The position numbers and the translations under genes are program-made. The notes under the pieces are model-generated. The model did no database searches. It was not told the DNA's origin and saw nothing but the letters and a program-made list of their open reading frames with translations. A stretch of DNA of 64,000 nucleotides. Source: Komagataeibacter diospyri. GTDB taxonomy: Bacteria; Pseudomonadota; Alphaproteobacteria; Acetobacterales; Acetobacteraceae. The DNA is taken from assembly GCF_006538165.1 (NCBI RefSeq), contig NZ_BDLU01000032.1:310001-374000 (forward strand), given 5' to 3'. Positions 10,015-27,814 of this stretch are shown here, piece by piece; position 1 is the stretch's first letter; each line of letters opens with the position of its first letter.

Positions 10015-10133
10015 CGGGCATCATATTTACATCCGGCCTGGGCAGCCCGATTCCCGGACTGCGGCACCGCATGCCTGCATGCTGCATTCGACGGCCAACG
10101 ACGTCTTTCAGACAGGGCTAGCCGAGGGCGCGT

Positions 10134-10162
10134 TACCTACGGGCAAACTGACCAAAAGTCAA
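10134..10162 (-). promoter_or_regulatory. Candidate sigma70-type promoter for rpsL-rpsG-tuf
   Basis: Minus strand: -35 TTGACT (10162-10157), 17-bp spacer, -10 TAGGTA (10139-10134). Transcription would start near 10126, about 210 nt before rpsL. A 6-bp stem (ACAGAG/CTCTGT, 10191-10205) and a 5-bp stem (10218-10230) lie just upstream. The pattern matches the candidate rplK promoter at 21574-21603. Confidence 0.5.
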
Positions 10163-10285
10163 GCCTTGCGCAGGATTCGCTAGCAGTCCGACAGAGCGAC
10201 TCTGTTCCACCGGACTCGGAGCACCGCTCCGTCAGGCCGCTGATACCGCCTGAATCGGATGGTGACAATAGTGCAGCACCGAATC

Positions 10286-10316
10286 ATGCCAGATACCGGC
10301 CTGCGGCATCTGGCAT
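10286..10316 (-). terminator. Hairpin after rpoC, probable transcription terminator
   Basis: A perfect 9-bp stem (ATGCCAGAT/ATCTGGCAT) with a further CCG/CGG pairing inside and a small GC-rich loop begins 14 bp after the rpoC stop. The minus-strand continuation (GATTCGG) is not T-rich, so it is not a textbook intrinsic terminator; it may instead protect the 3' end or help Rho-dependent ending. Confidence 0.5.
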
Positions 10317-10329
10317 TTCACTCGTATTG

Positions 10330-14568
<4,239 letters not shown>

Positions 14569-14627
14569 TTACCTGCTTCCACTCCTGAAAGAAAAATGTA
14601 TGGACCGACGTGCAACATAAGGCCCGG

Positions 14628-18800
<4,173 letters not shown>

Positions 18801-18931
18801 CGCCTATCCAGCCCCCATCCACACAGGTCCGCACGACCGTGACACGAATGTCACGCGGACTGCGCGGCCCGTAAAAATCCTTGGCAGATCGACCGGACCT
18901 GCGGCCCGACCAACCCTTTACTACTGCCAAA

Positions 18932-18996
18932 GGCACCCGAAGCCTTGCGGCCAGGGTGCCTGTAACGCCCAAGGGGGCGGAAACCAGACGGTTTCC
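18932..18996 (-). promoter_or_regulatory. Two hairpins in the rplL-rpoB intergenic region
   Basis: The 255 bp between rplL and rpoB contains two inverted repeats: GGCACCC/GGGTGCC (18932-18960, 15-nt loop) and GGAAACC/GGTTTCC (18979-18996, 4-nt loop). In E. coli this interval holds an attenuator and an RNase III site that set the ratio of L7/L12 to polymerase. The same role is plausible here but inferred. Nothing else is evident in the interval. Confidence 0.4.
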
Positions 18997-19055
18997 ACCC
19001 TCACCTGAACAATCAGCCTGAGTGCGTCATAAACGACGCATCCCGATTGGCCAAC

Positions 19056-19430
19056 TTATTTGATTTCGACAGCAGCGCCGTTGTCTTCAAGGGTCTTCTT
19101 GATCTTTTCGGCTTCATCCTTGCTGGCGCCTTCCTTGATGGTCTTGGGCGCACCCTCGACCAGATCCTTGGCTTCCTTCAGGCCCAGACCCGTGATCGCG
19201 CGGATTTCCTTGATCACGTTGATCTTCTTGTCGCCGGCCTTGGTCAGGACAACGTCAAATTCGGTCTTCTCTTCTGCCGGCGCACCAGCAGCCGCACCCG
19301 GAGCAGCAGCCACGGCAACCGGAGCAGCAGCAGAAACGCCCCACTTTTCTTCCAGCAGCTTGGACAGCTCGGCAGCTTCCAGAACGGTCAGGGCGGACAG
19401 GTCTTCAACAATCTTGTTCAGATCGGCCAT
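19056..19430 (-). CDS. rplL: 50S ribosomal protein L7/L12
   Basis: 124 aa, normal. L12 dimers on L10 form the flexible stalk that recruits translational GTPases. The N-terminal dimerisation domain ([20 protein letters not shown]), an Ala-rich hinge (residues about 35-55) and the C-terminal factor-binding domain ([16 protein letters not shown]) are all visible. It lies 100 bp downstream of rplJ; that gap has a short GC-rich stem (ACCCGG/CCGGGT) and a TTAGGAAG ribosome binding site. Confidence 0.97.
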   Translation of the reverse strand: MADLNKIVEDLSALTVLEAAELSKLLEEKWGVSAAAPVAVAAAPGAAAGAPAEEKTEFDVVLTKAGDKKINVIKEIRAITGLGLKEAKDLVEGAPKTIKEGASKDEAEKIKKTLEDNGAAVEIK

Positions 19431-19530
19431 AATTCGGTCTTCCTAATTTATACACTGGTTGGCACAGCACAATCCCGTTTTTCAGGAAAATGCCATTTTA
19501 TTGATAACCCGGCGGGCCGGGTCATAGGTC

Positions 19531-20049
19531 TCAGGCTGCTTCGCCCGTCTTGGCATAGGCACCAAAAACCCGTGCAAGCTGTCCGGCCGGCGCCTGCAGC
19601 ACGCCTGCGATACGCGTTGCCGGCGTGGAGATAAGCCCCACCAGCTGCGCGCGCAGAACGTCCAGGGACGGCAGCTCGGCCAGAGCCTTGATGCTTTCGA
19701 CGTTAAGCGTCTGGGCACCAAGCGATCCACCGAGCAGAACAAGCTTGTCATTGGTTTTGGCGAACTCGACCAGCACCTTCGCCACTGCCACGGGTTCATC
19801 CGCCCACGACAACGCGGTCGGCCCCTTCAGCAGCGGCTTGATGCCTTCGAACTGGGTCCCTGCCAGGGCGAGAGAGGCCAGCCGGTTCTTCGCGACCTTG
19901 TGTGTAGCTCCTGCCGCACGCACGCGACGCCGGAGTTCCGTCACATCAGCCACTGTCAGCCCGTCATTACGGGTGACGATGACCATGGACGTCTCAGCGA
20001 ACACGGCTGCGAGGGAGGCAACAAACTCCCGCTTCTCCGTACGGTCCAA
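19531..20049 (-). CDS. rplJ: 50S ribosomal protein L10 (TTG start)
   Basis: 172 aa, normal. L10 anchors L7/L12 to 23S rRNA. The protein begins MDRTEKREFVASL, the family N-terminus, encoded from a TTG at 20049; no in-frame ATG lies near enough to replace it. GGAG lies upstream. The C-terminal helix that binds L12 dimers is present (PAGQLARVFGAYAKTG). A weak start combined with the structured leader suggests translational control by L10, as in other bacteria. Confidence 0.95.
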   Translation of the reverse strand: MDRTEKREFVASLAAVFAETSMVIVTRNDGLTVADVTELRRRVRAAGATHKVAKNRLASLALAGTQFEGIKPLLKGPTALSWADEPVAVAKVLVEFAKTNDKLVLLGGSLGAQTLNVESIKALAELPSLDVLRAQLVGLISTPATRIAGVLQAPAGQLARVFGAYAKTGEAA

Positions 20050-20334
20050 ATCCCGTCTCCATCATCACCTGCCAGCATGAAGCCGACAGGTAGGGTTTAC
20101 CCTTGGGATATTCCGGCGTGCCGGTCATATCCCGGTTCGCCTGTCCTTTCAAACGGAACAACCAGTGCGGGCTTTCGCCCCGATCCGGCAATCCCCGTCT
20201 CCCGGCTGCAGCCCCTGCGGGCAATCAAGGCTTGCGCCACATCCGGTCATGGACAGGTTCGGAAAATGGCGGCAAGGCCGCCATCTCCTGTTCCCCCACC
20301 CTTTTTACAGGGCAGGGTCATTCTTCAGCTGACG
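20050..20334 (-). promoter_or_regulatory. rplJ leader with terminator-like hairpin (candidate L10 leader/attenuator)
   Basis: The 285-bp gap between rplA and rplJ contains a perfect 8-bp stem (ATGGCGGC/GCCGCCAT, 3-nt loop, 20266-20284) followed on the minus strand by TTT, a short intrinsic-terminator shape. Downstream are further GC-rich partly self-complementary segments. An L10-binding leader is known at this position in many bacteria. I cannot fold the whole leader by eye, so the L10 assignment is from position. Confidence 0.5.
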
Positions 20335-21030
20335 TCAGCCCGCAGTGAAAGCGGATGCGTCAACCGTCACACCCGGCCCCATGGTGGAGGACAGGGCAAT
20401 CTTCTTCACATACGTGCCCTTCGCACCCGTGGGACGGGCCTTCTGGACGGCGTCCACGAACGCACGGATGTTTTCGGCCAGCTTGGCTTCGTCAAACGAT
20501 GCCTTGCCAACACCTGCATGCACGATACCGGCCTTTTCCGCGCGGTACTCAACCTGACCGGACTTGGCTGCGGAAACCGCCCCCTTCACGTCCATGGTCA
20601 CGGTACCCAGCTTGGGGTTGGGCATCAGGCCACGCGGGCCAAGGATCTTGCCCAGACGACCGACCAGCGCCATCATGTCCGGCGTCGCGATGCAGCGGTC
20701 GAACTCGATTTCGCCAGCCTTCACCTTTTCGGCGAGGTCTTCAGCACCAACCACGTCGGCACCGGCTGCCGTCGCTTCCTCGGCCTTCGGGCCACGGGCG
20801 AACACGCCAACGCGCAGGGTCTTGCCCGTGCCGTTGGGCAGGGACAGCAGACCACGGACCATCTGGTCGGCATGACGCGGGTCGATGCCCAGGTTCATGG
20901 AAATTTCGACGGTTTCGTCAAACTTCGCCTTGGCGTTGCTCTTGACCAGGCTGATGGCCTCATCCAGGCCATACTGCTTCGTGCTGTCGACAGCGGCGCG
21001 GGCTGCGGTCAGACGCTTGTTCTTTGCCAT
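20335..21030 (-). CDS. rplA: 50S ribosomal protein L1
   Basis: 231 aa, normal. L1 forms the mobile L1 stalk that releases deacylated tRNA, and in E. coli represses its own operon. The motif [20 protein letters not shown] is diagnostic, and [10 protein letters not shown] is the C-terminus. It begins 5 bp after the rplK stop, so the two are co-translated. Confidence 0.97.
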   Translation of the reverse strand: MAKNKRLTAARAAVDSTKQYGLDEAISLVKSNAKAKFDETVEISMNLGIDPRHADQMVRGLLSLPNGTGKTLRVGVFARGPKAEEATAAGADVVGAEDLAEKVKAGEIEFDRCIATPDMMALVGRLGKILGPRGLMPNPKLGTVTMDVKGAVSAAKSGQVEYRAEKAGIVHAGVGKASFDEAKLAENIRAFVDAVQKARPTGAKGTYVKKIALSSTMGPGVTVDASAFTAG

Positions 21031-21035
21031 TGTAA

Positions 21036-21470
21036 TCAGCCCTCCACCACGTCGAGGCCCATGGAGCGGGCGGAACCCGCCAGCATGCGCACGGCACCGT
21101 CGATATCGTTGGCGTTCATGTCTTTCTGCTTCGTTTCGGCAATCTCGCGCAGCTGCGCGATCGTGACCTTACCAACCGTCGCAGACTTGCCTACCGTGGA
21201 GCTGCCCTTGGAGATCTTGGCAGCCTTCATCAGGAAATAGGTGTTCGGCGGGGTTTTGGTAATGAAGCTGAACGTACGGTCGGCATACGCGGTGATGACG
21301 ACGGGAATCGGCATACCGGGTTCGAGACCCTGCGTCTTTGCGTTGAACTCCTTGCAGAACTGCATGATGTTCAGGCCGCGCTGACCCAGTGCCGGACCGA
21401 CCGGCGGGGACGGATTCGCCTTGCCGGCGGGGATTTGCAGCTTGATGTAGCCAACGATTTTTTTGGCCAT
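21036..21470 (-). CDS. rplK: 50S ribosomal protein L11
   Basis: 144 aa from the ATG at 21470 ([20 protein letters not shown]); an 8-codon upstream extension is not family-like. L11 and 23S rRNA form the GTPase-associated centre bound by thiostrepton and sensed by RelA. The proline-rich [16 protein letters not shown] segment is conserved. Unlike the usual arrangement, secE-nusG do not precede it: an RND efflux operon does. The leader contains a 6-bp stem (CTGCCC/GGGCAG, 21522-21538). Confidence 0.97.
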   Translation of the reverse strand: MAKKIVGYIKLQIPAGKANPSPPVGPALGQRGLNIMQFCKEFNAKTQGLEPGMPIPVVITAYADRTFSFITKTPPNTYFLMKAAKISKGSSTVGKSATVGKVTIAQLREIAETKQKDMNANDIDGAVRMLAGSARSMGLDVVEG

Positions 21471-21573
21471 ATCCGGGGCTCCTGACTGTTTCACCCGGAC
21501 CGCGGTTCTGGTGGCCTGCCCCTGCCCGGCATGGGCAGGAAGCGCGACCTCCCGCGTTCCGATAAGAGGCGCG

Positions 21574-21603
21574 CACCTACCGCTATTTGGAAGGGGCTGT
21601 CAA
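21574..21603 (-). promoter_or_regulatory. Candidate promoter for the rplK operon
   Basis: Minus strand: -35 TTGACA (21603-21598), 18-bp spacer, -10 TAGGTG (21579-21574). It starts inside the last codons of the upstream outer-membrane-factor gene and would give a leader of about 95 nt before rplK. The TAGGT core matches the rpsL promoter candidate. Confidence 0.5.
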
Positions 21604-23205
21604 GTCCCCGTCATGAAATCCCTTGCCCGACAGGTCCAGGGAATCGGGACCGTTATCGACATTCACACCGCTGAAGGACCGCGGCATGCGCATATGTGTG
21701 TACTGCATGGGATCAAAAGGCTTGATCTGCTTGTTGTTCGGCAGTTCCGCCGTGGTCCATCCACCGCCCAGCGCGCGGATCAGTTCCACCTGCGCCTGCA
21801 TGTAGCGGGTTTCCACCTGCACTTCCGCGATACGCGCCTGCAGGGCAGCGACCTGCGCCACCACCACATCCAGATAATTGGTCAGGCCGCCGGTATATAG
21901 CTGCATGGTCATGTTCTGCGTACGCATGGATGCCTGCACGGCCTCGGCCTGCTGGACGGCTTCTATATTGAGGTCATGCGTCAGGCTCAGCCCGTCTTCC
22001 ACATCCTTGAACGCATCCAGCACGATGGCACGGTACTGGTCTTCCGCCTGCCGGTACTGCGACCAGTTGCGCTGCACTTCCGCACGTCGCAACCCGCCCT
22101 GGAACAGGGGCATGACCGCCTGCGCGGCATAGGAATACATGCCATTGGCGAATTTATCGAGCGTGAAGCCGTTATCCATGAAACCGGCTGTCGCGCTGAA
22201 GGTTACACGTGGGAAGAACGCCGCGCGCGAGACCCCTATGGCCCGGTTGGCCGCCGCCATGTGTCTCTCTGCGCTGGCGATGTCGGGTCTGCGTTCCAGC
22301 AGGGTGGCGGGAATACCCACCGGCGTCGCCACCTTGGGGAAGGTAATCTGGTTACGGGGCTGGATATGGAAGCTGGTCGGAGTCACGTTCACCAGGATCG
22401 CAATCGCATGCTCCATCACGGCGCGACGGGCCTGCAGGTCCGTATCCGCCGCCTGGGTGGAGGAAAGCTGCGTCTGGGCGCGCGATACGTCAATACCGGC
22501 TGCAATGGCACCTGCCTGCCGCATCTTGGTGATCTTGACGGCAGTTTCGTAATATCGGATCGAGTCGAGATAGACCGCGTGCTGCGCATCCATCCCGCGC
22601 AGTTGCATGTAGTCATTGGCCAGTTCGGACTGGATGCTCAGCCGCGCCACGGCAAAATCCGCCGCCGCCGCCTGCGCCAGCCGCTGCTGCACGCGCCTGC
22701 GGTTACGGATGGCGGACCAGAAATCCGGTTCCCACCGCGCGGCCGCGCTATACTGTTCCGATGACATGTAGATCGGGCCGGTCGCTCCCGCACCACGCCA
22801 CAGCCGGTGGTTGGATGCCTGATTCTGGGACGCTCCGGCCCCGCCCGAGATCTGCGGATACAGGTTCGACTGCGCTTCCGCCACGATGTCCCGCGCCTGG
22901 GTGAAGGCTTCCGCATCCGCCTGCAGGTTCGGGTTCAGGTGGCTGGCACGTTCTTCCAGTTCATCAAGGGTGGAATCGTGAAAGACCTTCCACCAGTCCC
23001 CCCTTGCCGCACCATCCTGCGGGGTGCCGAACTGAACCACGGCATCCCCCTTCCAGTTGTCGGGCAGCATGTAATGCTGGCCATGGTATTTGGGGGCCAG
23101 GTCCACGCAGCCACCCAGTGTGCCTGCGATGGCGGCACACCCGGCCAGCGAAAGCACGCGACGGGACAGCATGGAGGACGACGGGTCGCACGGCGCGCCG
23201 TTCAT
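21583..23205 (-). CDS. Outer membrane efflux lipoprotein (NodT/OprM-type factor of RND pump)
   Basis: 540 aa. The N-terminus has a lipoprotein signal with lipobox LGGC near residue 33, so the mature protein should be acylated and inserted in the outer membrane. Two long helical repeats with TolC-family spacing follow ([28 protein letters not shown], each repeated in the two halves). It forms the outer channel for the adjacent pump. Its ATG overlaps the adaptor stop (ATGA). The C-terminal part (about 60 residues after the helical domain) is somewhat long. Substrate unknown. Confidence 0.9.
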   Translation of the reverse strand: MNGAPCDPSSSMLSRRVLSLAGCAAIAGTLGGCVDLAPKYHGQHYMLPDNWKGDAVVQFGTPQDGAARGDWWKVFHDSTLDELEERASHLNPNLQADAEAFTQARDIVAEAQSNLYPQISGGAGASQNQASNHRLWRGAGATGPIYMSSEQYSAAARWEPDFWSAIRNRRRVQQRLAQAAAADFAVARLSIQSELANDYMQLRGMDAQHAVYLDSIRYYETAVKITKMRQAGAIAAGIDVSRAQTQLSSTQAADTDLQARRAVMEHAIAILVNVTPTSFHIQPRNQITFPKVATPVGIPATLLERRPDIASAERHMAAANRAIGVSRAAFFPRVTFSATAGFMDNGFTLDKFANGMYSYAAQAVMPLFQGGLRRAEVQRNWSQYRQAEDQYRAIVLDAFKDVEDGLSLTHDLNIEAVQQAEAVQASMRTQNMTMQLYTGGLTNYLDVVVAQVAALQARIAEVQVETRYMQAQVELIRALGGGWTTAELPNNKQIKPFDPMQYTHMRMPRSFSGVNVDNGPDSLDLSGKGFHDGDLTAPSK

Positions 23206-24488
23206 TGACGCACCCCCGTATCACCCGCGTTACTGTCACCCGCCGGCATGGCACGGACGTCATCGCCCTTGTCCACTGCGGGCGAGGCCGTCGCACCCGC
23301 ATCGTTATATCCCGGCGTCGCCCCGACCAGATAGACCTTCTGACCTTCCAGCAGCCCCGCTGACGGGTTGTTCACAATCCGGTCCTTTGGACCGATACCA
23401 GCCAGAACCTGCACTTTTGTCCCCAGATTGGTGCCAACCGTTACATTACGCAGGCGTATGCGGTCATCGGCGTCCACAACCGCCACCTGCATGCCCTGCG
23501 CGCGGAACACAAGAGCACCTTCGGGGATTATCAGGATATCGGGATCACCGGGTGCGACAAAGTGTACATTCGCATATGAATCCGGCCACAGTTCACGTTT
23601 GTCATTATCGACCACCAGTTCGGTCGTCACCGTACGCGTGCCCGCATTGAACGCTTTGGCGGTCGCAAGGAACCTGGCCTTGAACACACGCCCCGGATAC
23701 TGCGGCACGGAGACGTCACCCTCCAGCTTGGGGCTGATGATGTCGGCATAATCCTGCGGCACGGAGACAAACACGCGCATGCGGTGCACATCGGCCACGC
23801 TGAACAGTTCGGTGGCGGTACCACGCGACGAGACATCGCCACCGCCTGCGTTCACGTAATCGCCCACATCCGCCAGACGGGATGTCACCACACCGTCAAA
23901 CGGAGCCACGATCTGCTTGAACGCGATCAGGGCGGCAAAGCGGGAGACTTCGTGCCGGGCGGCCTCGACCTCCGCCTGCCGGGCTTCGGCATTGGCGGCC
24001 TGGACGTCCACTTCCTGCTGTGACACCGCCTGCGTGCCCTGCAGCGCGCGCCAGCGCTTGGCGGTGATCTGGGCCAGCCTGTACCGCGCCATGGCCACAT
24101 CGAAATTGGCCTTGGATGCCGCGTACTGCGCGTCCAGTCCCGGCGTGTCGATGGTGGCAAGGATTTCGCCCGCCTTCACCTTCGCGCCGATATCCTTGTA
24201 CCACATCTGCACATAGCCCGAGACCTGCGCGAATATGGGCGCCTGGTACCATGCCGAGATATTGCCCGGCAGGTCCAGCGTGCGGGTTTTCGGCCCTTTC
24301 TGCGGCAGAATCACCTGCACGCGGGGAATGGCCGCGTCCTGCGCCATGTCCTTCAGGTGCGAGACATGGATCCGGCGTTCAAGGATACCCCCGGCCACAA
24401 TGGCGGCCACCACAACCCCACCCAGGGTGGCATACAGCCGCGCACGTCCGGACATGCGTGGCCTGGGGTTTTCGCCTGTGGCGGTCAT
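23202..24488 (-). CDS. RND efflux periplasmic adaptor (membrane fusion protein, HlyD/AcrA family)
   Basis: 428 aa from the ATG at 24488, which overlaps the RND permease stop by 4 bases. One N-terminal membrane segment (LYATLGGVVVAAIVAGGIL) anchors it. The lipoyl half-motifs flank a helical hairpin (SGYVQMWYKDIGAKVKAGEIL and FDGVVTSRLADVGDYVNAG, in parts), and beta-barrel and membrane-proximal domains follow (residues about 200-370). It links the inner-membrane pump to the outer membrane channel. The tail is Gly/Asp-rich and variable. Confidence 0.92.
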   Translation of the reverse strand: MTATGENPRPRMSGRARLYATLGGVVVAAIVAGGILERRIHVSHLKDMAQDAAIPRVQVILPQKGPKTRTLDLPGNISAWYQAPIFAQVSGYVQMWYKDIGAKVKAGEILATIDTPGLDAQYAASKANFDVAMARYRLAQITAKRWRALQGTQAVSQQEVDVQAANAEARQAEVEAARHEVSRFAALIAFKQIVAPFDGVVTSRLADVGDYVNAGGGDVSSRGTATELFSVADVHRMRVFVSVPQDYADIISPKLEGDVSVPQYPGRVFKARFLATAKAFNAGTRTVTTELVVDNDKRELWPDSYANVHFVAPGDPDILIIPEGALVFRAQGMQVAVVDADDRIRLRNVTVGTNLGTKVQVLAGIGPKDRIVNNPSAGLLEGQKVYLVGATPGYNDAGATASPAVDKGDDVRAMPAGDSNAGDTGVRQ

Positions 24489-27400
24489 GCGTGCTCTCCT
24501 TCGCCAGCGGCGGACTTCTTGGACTTTCTGGAATGGATCAGGGCGAATACGCAGGGCACGAACAGCAGCGTTGCGCATGTCGCCACCAGCAGGCCACCCA
24601 TCACGGCGCGGCCCAGCGGGGCGTTCTGCGAATTGCTCAGCGACATGGGCAGCATGCCGATAATCATGGCCGATGCCGTCATCAGAACGGGGCGGATACG
24701 TTCATATCCCGCCTCGATCGCGGCGCGCAGGGCATCACCATGCACATCCATCCGTTCACGCGCGAACGAGACGACAAGGATGGAATTGGCCGTCGCCGTT
24801 CCCATGCACATGATCGCTCCCGTCAGCGCCGGGACCGACAGCGCTGTATGCGTCAGGAAAAGGCTCCACGCGATGCCCGCCAGCGCGCCGGGAAGGGCCG
24901 TGATGATGATGAACGGGTCCAGCCATGACTGGAAGTTGACCACGATGATCAGGTACACCAGCAGGATCGACATCGCCAGACCACCGATAAGCTGGGTATA
25001 GGCCCCGTTCATGGTCTCCGCCTGCCCCCGGATGGTCAGGCTCGACCCTGCGGGCAGATCCTTGCTTACGCTGTCCACCACCCGGGCGACCTGCCGGGAA
25101 ACCGCGCCGAGGTCCAGTCCTTCGGTCGAGGCATAGATGTTGAACACCGGCATGATGTTGTAGTGCGAGACCTCGCCCGGGGTGCCGGTCTGCACGATAT
25201 CGCTCAGCCCTCCCAATATCTGTGGCGCCTTGTCCGACGGGTTGCCATCGCCCTTGTCGATGGGAATGGTCTCAAGGTCGTTCATGGTCTGCAGGAACTG
25301 CAGCGGCGTCTGGATATCCACCAGATGCGAAACCCCGGTCTTGGGATCCAGCCAGTAGGTCGGCGCCACCTGTCCGCTGCCCGACAGGACAGCCAGCGCG
25401 TTGTTCGCAACATCCGCTTCGGTCAGGCCGGTACCCAGCGCATAGGTCCGGCGCGCATTGACGCGCAGCGTAGGCGTATTCAGCGGTTCCTGCACCGCCA
25501 CGTCAGCAATGCCGGTGACATGGCGCAGCTTTTCCGCCAGCTTTTCGGCAAAATCGAAATTGGCGTACAGGTTGCGCCCCGTCACCTGCACATCCAGCGG
25601 CGCGGGCAGGCCGAAGTTCAGAATCTTGGCCGTAAGGTCGGCTGGCATGAAGGTGATTTCGGTGCCGGGGAATTTCTCCGCCAGTCCCTTGCGCAGGATC
25701 GTGCGATATTTCGCGACGGGCGCTTCCTCGTCCTTCAGCGTCACGGTCAGGTCACAGTCCTGCGCGCCAACGGTTGGCGTGGGAATGAAGGCCTGATTGA
25801 GCGGGCTGAACGGCAGGCCGCAGTTGTTGACGATATTTTCGACCTGTCCGGGCAGCAGGCGTTCGATCTCGTAATTCACCAGCATGGAAATCTTGCCAGC
25901 TTCCGAAATCTTGGTGCCCATCGGTGCGCGCATGTGCAAAGCCAGCGCATTGGAGTTGATTTCGGGGAAGAAGTCCTGCCCCGCGAACACCAGCAGCAGG
26001 AGCGATGAAAACGCCCCGATACCGAATATCGGCACGAACCGCCCGCGTATGCTGATCAGGTGTTCAAGAATGGCGCGGTAACGGTTGCGAAAGGCAACGA
26101 ATTTCCGTTCAAACCCCTGCTGGAAGCGACCGAAGATATTGCGTGGTTCCTGATGCCCGCCCGCCGCCCTGGCCGCCGCATGGGCCGCGACCTGTGCCGC
26201 CAGCATATATTTGGCCATGGTCGGCACCAGTGTGCGCGACAGGATAAAAGACGCGATCATGGCGAAAATGATGGCTTCGGCCATGGGCATGAACAGCCAG
26301 CCTGCGACACCCGTAAGCTGAAACAGCGGCATCCACACGATACAGATACATAATGTGGACACGAAGGTGGGGATAACGATCTGGTTGGCGGCATCAATGA
26401 TGGCCGTTTCCAGATCCTTTTCCATCTCAAGGTGGGCGTCGATGTTTTCGATCATGACGGTCGCGTCATCAACCAGAATACCGACTGCCAGCGCAAGGCC
26501 ACCCAGCGTCATGACATTGATGGTCTGCCCCGCCATGCCCAGCCCGATGACCGAACACAGCATGGCCAGCGGGATGGAAGTGGCGATGATGACCGTCGAT
26601 CGCCACGAGCCCAGGAACAACAGCACCACAAGGCTGGTCAGCAGGGCTGCGGTGCCCATTTCCTGCACCACGTCACGCACCGCCTCCTTCACGAAGGTCG
26701 AGGCATCACCCAGCACGGTAATGTCGACACCTGGTGGCAGCGTACGCACGATGGATGGCAGCAGCGCCTTGATCCCACTGACCACCGACAGGGTGGAGGC
26801 ATCGCCACTTTTCATGATGACGATCAGGACGGCCTGATGCCCCTTGACCAGCACCATGTTGGTCTGTGGCGGTCCACCGGCATGTACCCATGCCACATCG
26901 CGCAGGTATACGACGGAGTTGCCCTCCTGCTTGATGGGCATGTTGTTGAAACTGTCGATTTCCTCGGGCGAGGCATTGGTCTGGACCATCCAGTCGAACG
27001 CGCCGATCTGCTGGTCACCGGCGGGCAGCACAATGTTCTGCTTGCCCAGGGCATTGCCGATATCGGTCGCGGACAGGCCATGGGCCAGCAGCTTGCTCTG
27101 GTCCAGATCGACCATGATATTGCCCGGCTGGCCACCATACGGGTTGGGAATGGCTGCCCCCGCCACCGAGACCAGCGCAGGCCGGATCAGGTTGGAGGAC
27201 ATGTCATAGATCTGCGACGCCGTCATGGAATCGGATGAGACCTGCAGCGTCAGCACCGGCACGGATGATGCGTTGTAGGTCAGCACCAGCGGTGGCGTCA
27301 TGCCGGCGGGCATCTGTTTGATGACGGTCTGGGAAACGGAGGTGATCTGCGTCTGCGCCACGGCGGTATCGGTGCCGGGCTGGAAGAACACCTTCACGAT

Positions 27401-27673
27401 GCCACGTCCGTAATAGGACTGGCTTTCGATATGTTCGATATTGTTGACCGTCGCGGTCAGGGCGCGTTCGTAATAATAGACGACACGGCCGGACATGTCT
27501 TCGGGCATGAGGCCGGTATAGGTCCAGCAGATCGCGACGACGGGAATGTTGATGCTGGGAAATACGTCGGTTGGCGTGCGCAGCAGCCCACGGACACCGA
27601 ATACGACAATCAGGATGGAAAGGACGACGAAAGTATAGGGCCGCTTGAGCGCGGTAACAACGATACCGTTCAT
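24485..27673 (-). CDS. RND efflux transporter, inner membrane permease
   Basis: 1062 aa, normal for the tripartite RND (AcrB-like) family. Twelve membrane segments are arranged as 1+5+1+5, with two large periplasmic loops. The proton-relay Asp pair in TM4 is present (GILVDDATVMIEN). It pumps substrate from the periplasm or membrane to the outer channel using the proton gradient. The loop residues do not tell me the substrate. It is first in the three-gene pump operon, preceded by a small overlapping ORF and, further up, by a two-component system on the same strand. Confidence 0.92.
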   Translation of the reverse strand: MNGIVVTALKRPYTFVVLSILIVVFGVRGLLRTPTDVFPSINIPVVAICWTYTGLMPEDMSGRVVYYYERALTATVNNIEHIESQSYYGRGIVKVFFQPGTDTAVAQTQITSVSQTVIKQMPAGMTPPLVLTYNASSVPVLTLQVSSDSMTASQIYDMSSNLIRPALVSVAGAAIPNPYGGQPGNIMVDLDQSKLLAHGLSATDIGNALGKQNIVLPAGDQQIGAFDWMVQTNASPEEIDSFNNMPIKQEGNSVVYLRDVAWVHAGGPPQTNMVLVKGHQAVLIVIMKSGDASTLSVVSGIKALLPSIVRTLPPGVDITVLGDASTFVKEAVRDVVQEMGTAALLTSLVVLLFLGSWRSTVIIATSIPLAMLCSVIGLGMAGQTINVMTLGGLALAVGILVDDATVMIENIDAHLEMEKDLETAIIDAANQIVIPTFVSTLCICIVWMPLFQLTGVAGWLFMPMAEAIIFAMIASFILSRTLVPTMAKYMLAAQVAAHAAARAAGGHQEPRNIFGRFQQGFERKFVAFRNRYRAILEHLISIRGRFVPIFGIGAFSSLLLLVFAGQDFFPEINSNALALHMRAPMGTKISEAGKISMLVNYEIERLLPGQVENIVNNCGLPFSPLNQAFIPTPTVGAQDCDLTVTLKDEEAPVAKYRTILRKGLAEKFPGTEITFMPADLTAKILNFGLPAPLDVQVTGRNLYANFDFAEKLAEKLRHVTGIADVAVQEPLNTPTLRVNARRTYALGTGLTEADVANNALAVLSGSGQVAPTYWLDPKTGVSHLVDIQTPLQFLQTMNDLETIPIDKGDGNPSDKAPQILGGLSDIVQTGTPGEVSHYNIMPVFNIYASTEGLDLGAVSRQVARVVDSVSKDLPAGSSLTIRGQAETMNGAYTQLIGGLAMSILLVYLIIVVNFQSWLDPFIIITALPGALAGIAWSLFLTHTALSVPALTGAIMCMGTATANSILVVSFARERMDVHGDALRAAIEAGYERIRPVLMTASAMIIGMLPMSLSNSQNAPLGRAVMGGLLVATCATLLFVPCVFALIHSRKSKKSAAGEGEHA

Positions 27674-27747
27674 GCGTGGCCTGTTTCCCTCCGCCCGGTC
27701 GGCTGACCTTCCGCGGACCCGGGCCGGGACAGGTGGTGTTCGTACAT
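27670..27747 (-). CDS. Possible 25-aa leader peptide coupled to the RND pump
   Basis: An ATG at 27747 with a good Shine-Dalgarno (GGGGAG, 7 nt upstream) opens 25 codons, beginning MYEHHLSRPGSAEG and ending in GHA. Its TGA overlaps the ATG of the RND gene (ATGA). This geometry is typical of a translationally coupled upstream ORF. The peptide itself matches nothing I recognise and is hydrophilic. Whether it is made is unknown. Confidence 0.4.
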   Translation of the reverse strand: MYEHHLSRPGSAEGQPTGRRETGHA

Positions 27748-27781
27748 ATCTCGTCTCCCCGTCTGTCCTTCCGGTGTTAAC

Positions 27782-27800
27782 GGTGGCACGACGGGTGGCA
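27782..27800. repeat. Direct repeat GGTGGCA upstream of RND operon (possible regulator box)
   Basis: GGTGGCA occurs at 27782-27788 and 27794-27800, 12 bp apart start to start, in the 141-bp gap between the histidine kinase stop and the RND start. OmpR-family regulators bind tandem half-sites of about this spacing. The link to the adjacent regulator is inferred. Confidence 0.3.
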
Positions 27801-27814
27801 AATGAAATTTCAAT

